A DNA stretch of 7,315 bases, from NCBI GenBank assembly GCA_041488235.1, contig JBGPOW010000221.1:1-7315 (forward strand). Reading direction: 5' to 3'. Made by a program: the position numbers and the translations under genes. Positions within the stretch are counted from its first letter, which is position 1; each line of letters opens with the position of its first letter. Under the pieces are notes generated by a model. That model searched no databases, had not been told where the DNA came from, and was given only the letters and a program-made list of their open reading frames with translations. Of the stretch, positions 1 through 6,763 are shown one piece after another. The stretch comes from DP-19 sp041488235 (GTDB lineage Bacteria > Desulfobacterota > Binatia > UTPRO1).

Positions 1-51
1 CGCTGCACCCGACCTGCGCGATAAGGTTCGTTGCGCAGAACGGGTGCAGCG
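1..51. repeat. Strong imperfect inverted repeat (stem-loop)
   Basis: The arms CGCTGCACCCG (1-11) and CGGGTGCAGCG (41-51) are perfectly complementary. Inside them a second stem, CTGCGC (14-19) with GCGCAG (33-38), is separated from the outer stem by a 2x2 mismatch, leaving a loop of about 13 nt. It lies about 130 nt downstream of rsmG on the coding strand. No T-run follows it on the plus strand, and the minus-strand continuation is outside the window, so an intrinsic terminator for the rsmG operon can be neither shown nor excluded. A dispersed REP-like repeat or the edge of a mobile element are alternatives. The structure is directly visible; its function is unknown. Confidence 0.6.
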
Positions 52-176
52 ACGACCACCGCCTGTCTCGCGCGTACCGATACACGTTCGACGTGCTCCT
101 CTCGATCGGACTCCACGAGCGCCGCGGCCGACGGCGTAACGCCGGGTACAGCGTGGCTGCCTGGCCGCCGGTGGAG

Positions 177-192
177 TGTTTCACGTGAAACA
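177..192. other. parS: parS centromere site (ParB binding site)
   Basis: The 16-bp sequence TGTTTCACGTGAAACA matches the bacterial parS consensus at every position. The palindrome extends outward as GTGGA (171-175) and TCCAC (194-198) with a single mismatched pair (176/193), giving a 28-bp near-perfect dyad. It covers the last three sense codons of rsmG (Cys, Phe, Thr), its TGA stop and 4 nt beyond. In this family of sites, ParB loads on parS and ParA moves the complex to segregate the chromosome origin. parA and parB commonly follow rsmG, and here they would lie beyond the left edge. The match is seen directly; ParB binding is inferred from the consensus. Confidence 0.95.
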
Positions 193-858
193 TTCCACGG
201 TGCCGGGCGGCTTGCGGTAGGCGTCGATGCGGCGGTGGATGCGCGGCGACACGTGGTACTCGAAGGATTGCTCGAGGACGAAAGGCGGCGCGGGGGAGCG
301 GGCGTGGGTCAGAGCTCGTTGGCAGAGGAGCAGGCCGGCGTCGCGGATCCAGGGGGCGGCGAAGCGCAGCATTCGGTCGTCGGACCAGACGGCTCGGCAC
401 ACGGCGATGTCGACCGGATCGACGTCGACGTGTGTGAACTCTTCGGCGCGGACGGGGACCACTTCCACCTGTTCGAGATCGAGCTCGCGCTTCACCTCGC
501 GGAGGAAGCTGGCGCGGCGGCGGCGGGGCTCGACGAGAAGCGTCCGGCGCTCGGGGGCGACGATCGCGAGCGGCACACCCGGCAGGCCCGCGCCGCTGCC
601 GAGGTCGGCGACGGCGTCCGCCGCGGCACACGGCCACGTGCAGACGAGCGCGTCCAGCAGGTGGCGCTCGATCAGCTCATCGGCGTTGTGGCAGGAGATC
701 AGGTTCGCAGATTTCCGCCAGCGATCGAGGAGGTCGACGTAGCGGACGAGCCGATCGAGCGCCGTCGGGTCGAGCTCGATCCCGAGCTCGCCGGCGTCGG
801 CGCGCAGACGCTCGCGCTCAGCGGCGCCGAGTCTCAGCGACGGCGACGCCGCGCTCAC
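181..858 (-). CDS. rsmG: 16S rRNA (guanine-N7)-methyltransferase RsmG (GidB)
   Basis: The 225-residue protein is expected to methylate the N7 of the guanine equivalent to G527 in the 530 loop of 16S rRNA, using S-adenosylmethionine. The Rossmann SAM motif DLGSGAGLPGVPLAI is at about residues 85-99. It is preceded by the family segments RKSANLIS (48-55) and RHLLDA (65-70) and followed by the CRA motif (154-156, E. coli SRA). The usual ALKG motif is not recognisable: the aligned strand reads LLLCQRAL (176-183), so the family lysine appears to be Gln or Arg, and the C-terminal third is divergent and short. The GTG start at 858 overlaps mnmG by 41 nt; no ATG gives a better start, and a weak purine run (GAGAAG) lies upstream. 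The gene ends inside the parS palindrome. Family assignment is firm; activity is less certain because of the altered C-terminal motif. Confidence 0.93.
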   Translation of the reverse strand: MSAASPSLRLGAAERERLRADAGELGIELDPTALDRLVRYVDLLDRWRKSANLISCHNADELIERHLLDALVCTWPCAAADAVADLGSGAGLPGVPLAIVAPERRTLLVEPRRRRASFLREVKRELDLEQVEVVPVRAEEFTHVDVDPVDIAVCRAVWSDDRMLRFAAPWIRDAGLLLCQRALTHARSPAPPFVLEQSFEYHVSPRIHRRIDAYRKPPGTVECFT

Positions 859-2650
859 GAACGCTTCTCACGTGCACGGCGAGAATGGAGATCGCTGCCG
901 GCGTGACGCCGGGAATCCGTGCGGCTTGCCCGAGCGTCGTCGGCCGCACGACCGTCAGCTTCTCGCGCACCTCACTCGAAAGTGCGCGCAAACTCCCGTA
1001 CTCGAGGTCGGCAGGTAGGCGCAGGTCTTCGAGGTCTCGCAGCCGCGCGATCTCACGCAGCTGACGCTCGATGTAGCCGGCGTACTTTATCCGGCACTCG
1101 ACCTCCGCCTCGAGCGCGCGCGGCAACGGCGAGTGCCCCGCGGGCCGCCGTCCACGGATATCTGCGTAGGCGATCTCCGGCCGTCGCAGCTCCGACGCGA
1201 GACCGCTGTCCGTGAGAAGCGCCGTCTCACTATCAATCAACTCATGTTTTATTTTAATGCGTCTCGCCCGTCCGTGATCGATCAAACCGGCATCTTCCGC
1301 GACTGCGCACAACCGTTCGTCCGCGTTGCCCTCGCGTAGCACGAGACGGTGCTCGGCACGCGACGTGAACATCCGGTACGGCTCCTCGCCGACGCCGCGT
1401 GTGACGAGATCGTCGATCATGACGCCGACGTAGGCGAGCTCGCGACCGATCCGCAACGGCGCGACGCCGCGCGTGCTGCGCGCGGCGTTGGCGCCCGCAA
1501 CGAGACCTTGCGCGGCGGCTTCCTCGTAGCCCGTCGTGCCGTTGAGCTGGCCGGCGTGGAAAAGGCCGCGCACCAGCTTGGTCTCGAGCGACGCGTGGAG
1601 CTGCAGTGGATCGACGTAATCGTACTCGATCGCGTAACCCGGTCGCATGATTTCCGCGCGTTCGAGCCCGGGAATCGAGCGCACCATCGCCTGCTGGATT
1701 TCGAGCGGCAGGCTCGTCGAGAGACCGTTCGGATATACCTCGACCGTATCCAGCCCCTCGGGTTCGAGAAAGATCTGATGTCGCGGCTTCTCCGCGAAGC
1801 GCACGATCTTGTCCTCGATCGACGGACAGTAGCGCGGGCCGCGTCCGGTGATGTTGCCGACGTACATCGCGGACTCGGAGAGGCCGTGGCGCACGATGTC
1901 GTGCGTCGCCGCGGTCGTGTACGTGATGTGGCACGGTACCTGCGGCTGCGCGATGCCGCGACTCTCGAACGCGAACGGCACGGGCTCGGCATCACCCGGC
2001 TGCGCGACGAGTGCCGCGAAATCGATCGTGCGCGCATCGAGACGGGGACACGTCCCCGTCTTCAGCCGTCCGATGCGAAAGCCCAAATCGGCAAGGCTCT
2101 CGCTCAATCCGAACACGGCGAAGTCACCGGCACGTCCCGAGGGGTAGTGGCGCCGGCCGACGTGGATCAGGCCCTTCAGGAACGTGCCGGTCGTCAGTAC
2201 GACGGTACGCCCGAGAAACTCCTCGCCGATCTGCGTCTCGACGCCCCGGACACGGCCGTTGCCGACGACTACGCGCTCGACGCTCGCCTGTCGCAGCGTA
2301 ATTCCCGCCGCCGACTCGAGGAGCCGCTTCATGTAGCGCCGGTAGAGTGCTTTGTCCGCCTGCGCCCGCGTCGCGCGCACTGCCGGGCCTTTCTTCGTGT
2401 TGAGGGTCCGGAACTGAATGCCGGTCGCGTCGATCGCGTGCGCCATGGCGCCGCCGAGGGCGTCGATCTCCTTCACGAGGTGGCCCTTGCCGATGCCGCC
2501 GATCGCCGGATTGCAGGACATCTGGCCGACGTGGTCGAGATTCGAGGTCAGAACGAGCGTCCCGGCACCGAGCCGCGCGGCGGCGAGGGCGGCCTCGATC
2601 CCGGCGTGGCCGGCTCCGACCACGATGACGTCGTACACCCGTTCGCTCAT
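818..2650 (-). CDS. mnmG: tRNA uridine 5-carboxymethylaminomethyl modification enzyme MnmG (GidA)
   Basis: This FAD- and NADH-dependent protein pairs with MnmE to install the (carboxymethyl)aminomethyl group at C5 of wobble uridine-34 in certain tRNAs. The FAD-binding GAGHAG is at 12-17 and the signature SCNPAIGGIGKGHLV at 45-59, with its conserved Cys46. A second conserved cysteine is Cys275 in PRYCPSIEDK. GTTGYEEAAAQGL (371-383) and the C-terminal helical domain with IKYAGYIERQ (521-530) are also present. The length is 610 residues, slightly under the usual 620-630. The shortfall lies between about residues 460 and 492, where roughly 24 residues present in the E. coli protein are missing. 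Codons 465-474 in that stretch are strikingly AT-rich (nt 1229-1258). The ATG at 2650 gives the canonical N-terminus but has no Shine-Dalgarno; a palindromic spacer abuts it. Confidence 0.97.
   Translation of the reverse strand: MSERVYDVIVVGAGHAGIEAALAAARLGAGTLVLTSNLDHVGQMSCNPAIGGIGKGHLVKEIDALGGAMAHAIDATGIQFRTLNTKKGPAVRATRAQADKALYRRYMKRLLESAAGITLRQASVERVVVGNGRVRGVETQIGEEFLGRTVVLTTGTFLKGLIHVGRRHYPSGRAGDFAVFGLSESLADLGFRIGRLKTGTCPRLDARTIDFAALVAQPGDAEPVPFAFESRGIAQPQVPCHITYTTAATHDIVRHGLSESAMYVGNITGRGPRYCPSIEDKIVRFAEKPRHQIFLEPEGLDTVEVYPNGLSTSLPLEIQQAMVRSIPGLERAEIMRPGYAIEYDYVDPLQLHASLETKLVRGLFHAGQLNGTTGYEEAAAQGLVAGANAARSTRGVAPLRIGRELAYVGVMIDDLVTRGVGEEPYRMFTSRAEHRLVLREGNADERLCAVAEDAGLIDHGRARRIKIKHELIDSETALLTDSGLASELRRPEIAYADIRGRRPAGHSPLPRALEAEVECRIKYAGYIERQLREIARLRDLEDLRLPADLEYGSLRALSSEVREKLTVVRPTTLGQAARIPGVTPAAISILAVHVRSVRERGVAVAETRRR
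1229..1259 (-). other. AT-rich patch inside mnmG
   Basis: About 29 nt are nearly four-fifths A/T, inside a gene and window that are very GC-rich. The patch encodes residues 465-474 of MnmG with the codons ATT AAA ATA AAA CAT GAG TTG ATT GAT AGT, including the usually rare ATA. It stays in frame and sits next to the region where the protein is shorter than its homologues. The composition shift is visible directly. A local indel with sequence replacement is inferred; a sequencing or assembly error is less likely because the frame is kept and the residues align plausibly with the family helix. Confidence 0.7.
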
Positions 2651-2651
2651 C

Positions 2652-2688
2652 GTTCGCGCGAACCGCGCGCGCGGTTCGACGTCGAACC
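2652..2688 (-). promoter_or_regulatory. Overlapping palindromes filling the mnmE-mnmG spacer
   Basis: Three overlapping palindromes occupy 37 of the 38 intergenic nucleotides: a 16-nt one at 2673-2688, a 20-nt one at 2659-2678 and a 12-nt one at 2652-2663. On the transcript the arms read GGUUCG, CGAACC, GGUUCG, CGAAC. Arms 1:2 and 3:4 can therefore pair together, or 2:3 can pair instead, which is attenuator-like geometry. The last arm ends one nucleotide before the mnmG ATG. There is no T-run, so this is not a standard intrinsic terminator. Translational control of mnmG, an RNA-processing site, or a protein-binding operator are all possible and none is shown. Confidence 0.5.
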
Positions 2689-4059
2689 TTATTTGCCGAT
2701 GCAGAATTCGGCAAACACCCGGTCGAGGACGTCCTCCGAGGTGACGATGCCGGTGATCGCGCCGAGCGCATCGGCCGCCGCAGCGATATCGCTGGCGACG
2801 AGCTCGAGCGGCGCGCCCGCGTCGAGCGCCTGCGCCGCGCGCGCGAGGTCGACGGCGGCACGGCGCGCGGCGTCACGGTGACGCTCGCGGAAGATTCCCA
2901 CCTCGGCGTCGTCGCCGTCAGTGCCGGCGAGCAGCACCCGCGCGATCGCGGCCTCGAGCTCGCGGAGCCCGTCGCCGCGCAGCGCGCTCAGCTCGACGAT
3001 CGCCGCGTCGCCGACGAGCGCTGCGACGTCGTCCTTCGTCGTGACGACCGGCAAGTCGCGCTTGTTCACGATCGCCACCACCGGCCGGCCGCGAACCGCC
3101 GCCGCGACGGCATGATCGGCGGCGTCGAGGACGGCGGAGCCGTCGAACACCGCGAGCGCGCAGCCGGCATCCGCCAGCGCGGCGCGCGTGCGCTCGACGC
3201 CGGCGCGCTCCACGACGTCGTCCGTGTCGCGCAGGCCGGCGGTGTCGGCGATCACGACGGGGACGCCGCACGCCGTGATCGTCGCCTCCAGCACGTCGCG
3301 CGTCGTGCCGGCGACGGGCGTCACGATGGCGCGCTCACGCCCGGCGAGCGCGTTCAGGACACTCGATTTGCCGACGTTCGGCCGTCCGACGAAGACCGCC
3401 CGCGCGCCCTCATAGCGCACGCGCGTGCGCGCGAACGTCGCCGCGAGCGCGTCGACCTCCTCGCGGACGCGTCCCAGCGCCAAAGCGAGGCGCGTATTTT
3501 CGAGCTCCGGCAGGTCTTCGTCCGCGAAGTCGATCGCCGCCTCGCAGAGCGCGCGTGCCGCGACGACGCTCGCGCGCAGCGTCTCGACGCGCGTCGACAA
3601 GTGGCCCTCGAGCTGCGACCACGCGAGGCGTTGCGCGGCGTCGCTGCGCGCGGCGATCAAGTCGGCGACCGCTTCCGCTTGCGCCAGATCGAGTCGCCCG
3701 TTCACGAATGCGCGGCGAGTGAACTCGCCCGGCGCCGCCGGCCGCGCGCCCGCCTCCAGGACCGCCTGAAGCACGCGGCCGCTCACGATCGAGCCGCCGT
3801 GACATTGGATCTCCGCCGTGTCCTCGCCGGTGTAGCTGTGCGGCGCGCGCATCGTGAACACCAGCACCTCGTCGATCGCGCTGCCGGCGGGACGATCGAG
3901 CAGCTTGCCGACATACACCCGCCGCGGCTGCAGCGGGCGGCCGCGGCGCTCGAGAAGCTGCGCCACGATCGCGCGCGCGTCGGGGCCGCTCACGCGCACG
4001 ACCGCGATACCTCCCTGGCCGAGGGGCGTCGCGATCGCGGCGATCGTGTCGCGCGTCAC
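2689..4059 (-). CDS. mnmE: tRNA modification GTPase MnmE (TrmE)
   Basis: This 456-residue protein is the GTPase partner of MnmG in wobble-uridine-34 modification of tRNA, using a formyl-tetrahydrofolate-type one-carbon donor and potassium-stimulated G-domain dimerisation. The N-terminal folate-binding domain (about 1-120) includes PHSYTGED (73-80) and CHGGS (86-90). A helical domain follows, beginning FTRRAFVNGRLDLAQAEA (113-130). The G domain is inserted at about 218-378, with P-loop GRPNVGKS (225-232), GTTRD (251-255), DTAG (272-275), the switch-II glutamate Glu284 (E. coli Glu282) and NKRD (332-335). The protein ends with the invariant FCIGK and its Cys453. The GTG start at 4059 lies 2 nt after the jag stop, which suggests coupled translation. 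Every catalytic feature I can check is present, so the protein should be functional. Confidence 0.97.
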   Translation of the reverse strand: MTRDTIAAIATPLGQGGIAVVRVSGPDARAIVAQLLERRGRPLQPRRVYVGKLLDRPAGSAIDEVLVFTMRAPHSYTGEDTAEIQCHGGSIVSGRVLQAVLEAGARPAAPGEFTRRAFVNGRLDLAQAEAVADLIAARSDAAQRLAWSQLEGHLSTRVETLRASVVAARALCEAAIDFADEDLPELENTRLALALGRVREEVDALAATFARTRVRYEGARAVFVGRPNVGKSSVLNALAGRERAIVTPVAGTTRDVLEATITACGVPVVIADTAGLRDTDDVVERAGVERTRAALADAGCALAVFDGSAVLDAADHAVAAAVRGRPVVAIVNKRDLPVVTTKDDVAALVGDAAIVELSALRGDGLRELEAAIARVLLAGTDGDDAEVGIFRERHRDAARRAAVDLARAAQALDAGAPLELVASDIAAAADALGAITGIVTSEDVLDRVFAEFCIGK

Positions 4060-4061
4060 GA

Positions 4062-4832
4062 TCAGCGGTCCGCGGTGCCGCCACCCCTCCGCCGCCCCAG
4101 TGGAACGATGACGAGGTTCCGCCGCGATCCGTCGCGGGTCGATCGCACGCTCACGCCGCGCTCACCGCGCAGCGCCTTCGTCCATGCCTGCTGCTCGTGC
4201 TCGTCGGCGACGTCGATTGTGACCGGCTTTCGATGCTGACGTACACGCTCCGCGAGCTGGCGCGCACGGCGCGGCAACTCGTCAGCGCCGCGACCCGCGA
4301 GCATCATCGTGAAGCGGGTTCTCGCCGTCGTGTGGCGGTCGGCAACGCGGTTCACCACGAGCTCGAGCGCCGCGAGCACCTCGCTCGTACAGGTCGCGAG
4401 CGCCCGCGGATCGCTGCCGTCGATCTCGAGCGCGCACGTACCGTCCACGGCCGCGCCGGCGTTCACGCGTGCCGTCACGCCCATCCGCTGCAGCGCGCCT
4501 TCGAGGAACGACGCGACGTCGAGCTCTCCTGCGCCTCCGAAAGCGGGTGCGGACGAACGCGCCGGTGACGCCGTGGGCGCGCGCCCATCGTGCCGTGCAG
4601 GCTCTGCCGCGGGCTCGGCGTGCTGCGCGGGCTCGGACGCCATCGTCGCCGCGACGAACGGCGCGCGCATCGTCGCGCGCACGCGTGCGCGACGCCTGCC
4701 GATCCCGAGAACGCCTCGCGTCGCGTTCTCGAGGATGTCGATCTCGACTTGATCGCGGCTGGCGCCGAGCGCATGCAGCGCGCGCTCGATCGCGTCGTCG
4801 ATCGATCCGCCTTCGACCTCGACGGATCGCAT
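4062..4832 (-). CDS. jag: Jag/KhpB-family protein with degenerate KH and R3H motifs
   Basis: Jag (KhpB, EloR) proteins are usually RNA-binding proteins encoded after yidC, linked in Firmicutes to cell elongation and small-RNA binding. The 256-residue product has the expected order: a Jag_N domain (about 1-55, with VEVEGGSIDDAIERAL and ATRGVLGIG), an Ala/Pro-rich linker (about 56-100), a KH-like domain (about 104-166) and an R3H-like domain (about 170-246). The KH fold is recognisable from ALEIDGSD and LAALELVVNR, but the GxxG loop that grips nucleic acid is replaced by TCTS (147-150) in a gap-free alignment. In the R3H domain the signature Arg and His align with Gln214 and Thr218. The ATG is 3 nt after the yidC stop and the frame is intact. 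Canonical RNA binding is doubtful; a protein-interaction role or a different nucleic-acid surface is possible. Confidence 0.85.
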   Translation of the reverse strand: MRSVEVEGGSIDDAIERALHALGASRDQVEIDILENATRGVLGIGRRRARVRATMRAPFVAATMASEPAQHAEPAAEPARHDGRAPTASPARSSAPAFGGAGELDVASFLEGALQRMGVTARVNAGAAVDGTCALEIDGSDPRALATCTSEVLAALELVVNRVADRHTTARTRFTMMLAGRGADELPRRARQLAERVRQHRKPVTIDVADEHEQQAWTKALRGERGVSVRSTRDGSRRNLVIVPLGRRRGGGTADR

Positions 4833-4835
4833 GGC

Positions 4836-6494
4836 TCACGCGTTCGCGCGGTTCGTCCACCATTGCTGGCCGATCGTCAACAGATTGTTGACCAGCCAGT
4901 ACAGAACGAGCCCCGATGGAAAGTTGACGAACATGACCGTGAACATCACCGGCATGAGCACCATCATCATGCGCTGCTGCGCGGGATCCATGCCCGTGGA
5001 CGGCGACAGCCACTGCTGCAGGAGCATGCTGCCACCCATCAGGATCACCAGCACTGGAATGGAAAGTCCCATCACCGAGAGATCGTTGCAGCCGAGGGTC
5101 GGCTGCTGCCCGGGCCACGGATAGCACTCGTGCGCCGAGAGATCGCGTACCCACAGTCCGAGCTTCGCGTGGCGCAGCTCGATCGATTGATTCAGCGCCT
5201 GATACAGGCCGATGAACACCGGAAACTGCAGGAGCATCGGCAGGCAGCCGCCGAGGGGATTGACCCGATGGCGGCGATAGAGCTCCATCATCTCCTTGTT
5301 CAGGCGCTCGCGATCGTCCTTGAACTTCTCGCGCAGCTTCGCCATCTGCGGCTGCAGCCGTTGCATGTCGCGCATCGACTTCATGCTCTTCTGCGAGAGC
5401 GGCAGGAAGAGCACCTTCACGACGACCGTCAGCAGAATGATGTCGATGCCGTAATTGCGCGTCACGCGGTGAAACAGCCTCAGCAAGCGGAGGAGCGGCA
5501 CCGCGAGAAAGGCGAACCATCCGAACTCGACGGCGCGGGTGAGCTCGTGGTCGGCGGCCTGCAGGATCTCGACGTCCTTCGGACCGACATACAGCGTGAA
5601 CGCCGCGCCGCCGGCGGCGTCGCGCGGTGCCGAGAGCAGGATCTGCAACCCGTCAGGATCCGGGCTGACGACGGCCGCCGCTTTCGTCGGATCGTCGTAC
5701 GCGAGCGCCGCGAGAAAGTAGTGGTCGCCGTAACCCGCCCACGCGACCGGCGGATCGAAGCGCTTCGGTCCCTCTGGTGAGGGCGTCGCAGGCGCCTCGT
5801 GGACAACCTTGTTGTTGGCGAGGACGACCGCGCTTCGGTAGTGGGTGTCCGGGTCCTTCGGATTTCCGACCGCGACGTGCCGTCGCCAGCCGAGGCCGAC
5901 GCGCGTGAACAGAGGCGGGAGCGCGTCGGCACGTACGGCGACGGTGATCGAATATGCGTCGCCGGTGAGCGTCAGCGTCTTCTCGACGCTCGCGCCGGAC
6001 GGCAACGTGCCGCGTAGGCGCAGTGTCGCGCTGGCGCCCTCCGCAACGTCCACCGACGGCTGATCGGCGGCGTAGACGACCGTCGTGTCGTCCTCGACCT
6101 TGCCGTCCTCGGCGATGAAGCGCACGCCGAGTGGCGCCGCGGACGACGGCGCGACCTCGACCATCTCGAGCGGCTCGCTCGACGGTTCGATGGTCGTCCG
6201 AAAGCGCCTCAACCGAAAGCTCAGCACCCGACCGCCGACGGTCGCCAGCCGCGCGGAGTAGAGTGGCGTCTCGATCGGAATGATCGTTCCGCGGTCTGAG
6301 ACGGCGGGCGCTTCGCTGGCGGCGGCTTCCATGGCCGGCGCCGGTGCGGGTGCCTGACCGGCCGTCGGCTGCTCCGCCGTCGGGGGCGCCGCCGTTTCTG
6401 GGGGCGGCGGGTACAGGCGATGGATCAGCTCCTGGTACACGACCAGGACGACGAGGCACAGCAGTGCGGCCAGCAATGCGCGGCGCTGGTCCAT
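4836..6494 (-). CDS. yidC: Membrane protein insertase YidC
   Basis: YidC inserts and folds inner-membrane proteins, alone or with SecYEG. The start is ATG 6494, which gives MDQRRALLAALL, closely matching the usual YidC N-terminus; an upstream in-frame extension to 6539 adds only an Arg/Ser-rich tail and is rejected. The order is: first membrane segment (about 6-20), Pro/Ala-rich linker (about 29-65), large periplasmic domain (about 68-320), then the Oxa1/Alb3/YidC core (about 325-545). In the core, Lys360 in the helix LLTVVVKVLFLPL aligns with E. coli Arg366. The cytoplasmic hairpin is at about 368-410 and the signature NPLGGCLPMLLQFPVFIGLY at 412-431. The second periplasmic loop carries an extra segment with paired Cys457 and Cys469. 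The length of 552 residues is normal. The ATG overlaps the yidD stop as TGATG. Confidence 0.97.
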   Translation of the reverse strand: MDQRRALLAALLCLVVLVVYQELIHRLYPPPPETAAPPTAEQPTAGQAPAPAPAMEAAASEAPAVSDRGTIIPIETPLYSARLATVGGRVLSFRLRRFRTTIEPSSEPLEMVEVAPSSAAPLGVRFIAEDGKVEDDTTVVYAADQPSVDVAEGASATLRLRGTLPSGASVEKTLTLTGDAYSITVAVRADALPPLFTRVGLGWRRHVAVGNPKDPDTHYRSAVVLANNKVVHEAPATPSPEGPKRFDPPVAWAGYGDHYFLAALAYDDPTKAAAVVSPDPDGLQILLSAPRDAAGGAAFTLYVGPKDVEILQAADHELTRAVEFGWFAFLAVPLLRLLRLFHRVTRNYGIDIILLTVVVKVLFLPLSQKSMKSMRDMQRLQPQMAKLREKFKDDRERLNKEMMELYRRHRVNPLGGCLPMLLQFPVFIGLYQALNQSIELRHAKLGLWVRDLSAHECYPWPGQQPTLGCNDLSVMGLSIPVLVILMGGSMLLQQWLSPSTGMDPAQQRMMMVLMPVMFTVMFVNFPSGLVLYWLVNNLLTIGQQWWTNRANA

Positions 6495-6763
6495 CAGCTG
6501 CTCGCTTCGCCGGGAACGGGATCGAGACCGGCTGCGCACGCCGGTCGGCAGCGGAGCAGGCGTCGCGCGGCCAACCAGGCGCCGCGGACGATCCCGTGAC
6601 GGACGACGGCCTCGATCGCATAAGCGGAGCAGGTCGGCTCGAACCGACAGCTACGCGGCAGGAGAGGCGAGATCGCCATCCGATAGAGATACAGCGGCGC
6701 CACCGCCACCCCGCGCACGACGCGCCGGCGCACGAGCACGTCAGGTCCGCGGTCGCTCGACAC
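6494..6763 (-). CDS. yidD: Membrane protein insertion efficiency factor YidD
   Basis: YidD is a small, usually membrane-associated protein that assists YidC-dependent insertion. The family core is clear: YRMAISPLLPRSCRFEPTCS (27-46), AYAIEAVVRHG (47-57), then RGAWLAARRLLRC (60-72) and DPVP (81-84). The conserved cysteines Cys39, Cys45 and Cys72 are present. The N-terminal amphipathic segment VVRGVAVAPLYLYRMAI would be the membrane-binding part. The start is uncertain: GTG at 6763 overlaps rnpA by 23 nt and gives 89 residues, whereas GTG at 6739, 1 nt after the rnpA stop, gives 81 residues, nearer the family norm. Neither has a good Shine-Dalgarno. The stop overlaps the yidC ATG by one nucleotide. 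Confidence 0.93.
   Translation of the reverse strand: MSSDRGPDVLVRRRVVRGVAVAPLYLYRMAISPLLPRSCRFEPTCSAYAIEAVVRHGIVRGAWLAARRLLRCRPACAAGLDPVPGEASS

Noticed and set aside
52..170. Possible start of parA or another gene on the minus strand after rsmG
   Set aside because: Minus-strand frames are open here, but none shows the ParA Walker motif (KGGVGKT) or any other recognisable N-terminus; open frames are uninformative at this GC content.
864..879. Second parS-like site containing TCACGTG near the rsmG start
   Set aside because: Only about 9 of 16 positions match the consensus and the flanking dyad is lost; ParB specificity makes binding unlikely.
31..906. Plus-strand 291-codon open frame opposite rsmG
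   Set aside because: It is antisense to a clear rsmG, is low-complexity and Arg/Ala-rich, and shows no family motif; long antisense frames are expected at this GC content.
1349..2881. Plus-strand 510-codon open frame opposite mnmG and the end of mnmE
   Set aside because: The sense strand encodes fully conserved MnmG and MnmE. The antisense product is Arg-rich with no recognisable domain.
2878..4239. Plus-strand 453-codon open frame opposite mnmE
   Set aside because: It is a mirror of the MnmE codon pattern, with Arg/Asp/Ala-rich sequence and no motif.
4866..4899. Nested inverted repeat GTCAACA/TGTTGAC with outer CTGGC/GCCAG inside yidC
   Set aside because: It encodes the conserved LVNNLLTIGQQW segment of YidC; codon constraint explains it adequately and it is not in a regulatory position.
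4590..5780. Plus-strand 396-codon open frame opposite jag and yidC
   Set aside because: It has His/Arg/Gln-rich composition opposite conserved YidC membrane helices and no independent support.
6495..6539. Upstream extension of yidC to 6539
   Set aside because: It adds an Arg/Ser repeat tail that is just the out-of-frame end of yidD; ATG 6494 gives the canonical YidC N-terminus and the TGATG overlap.
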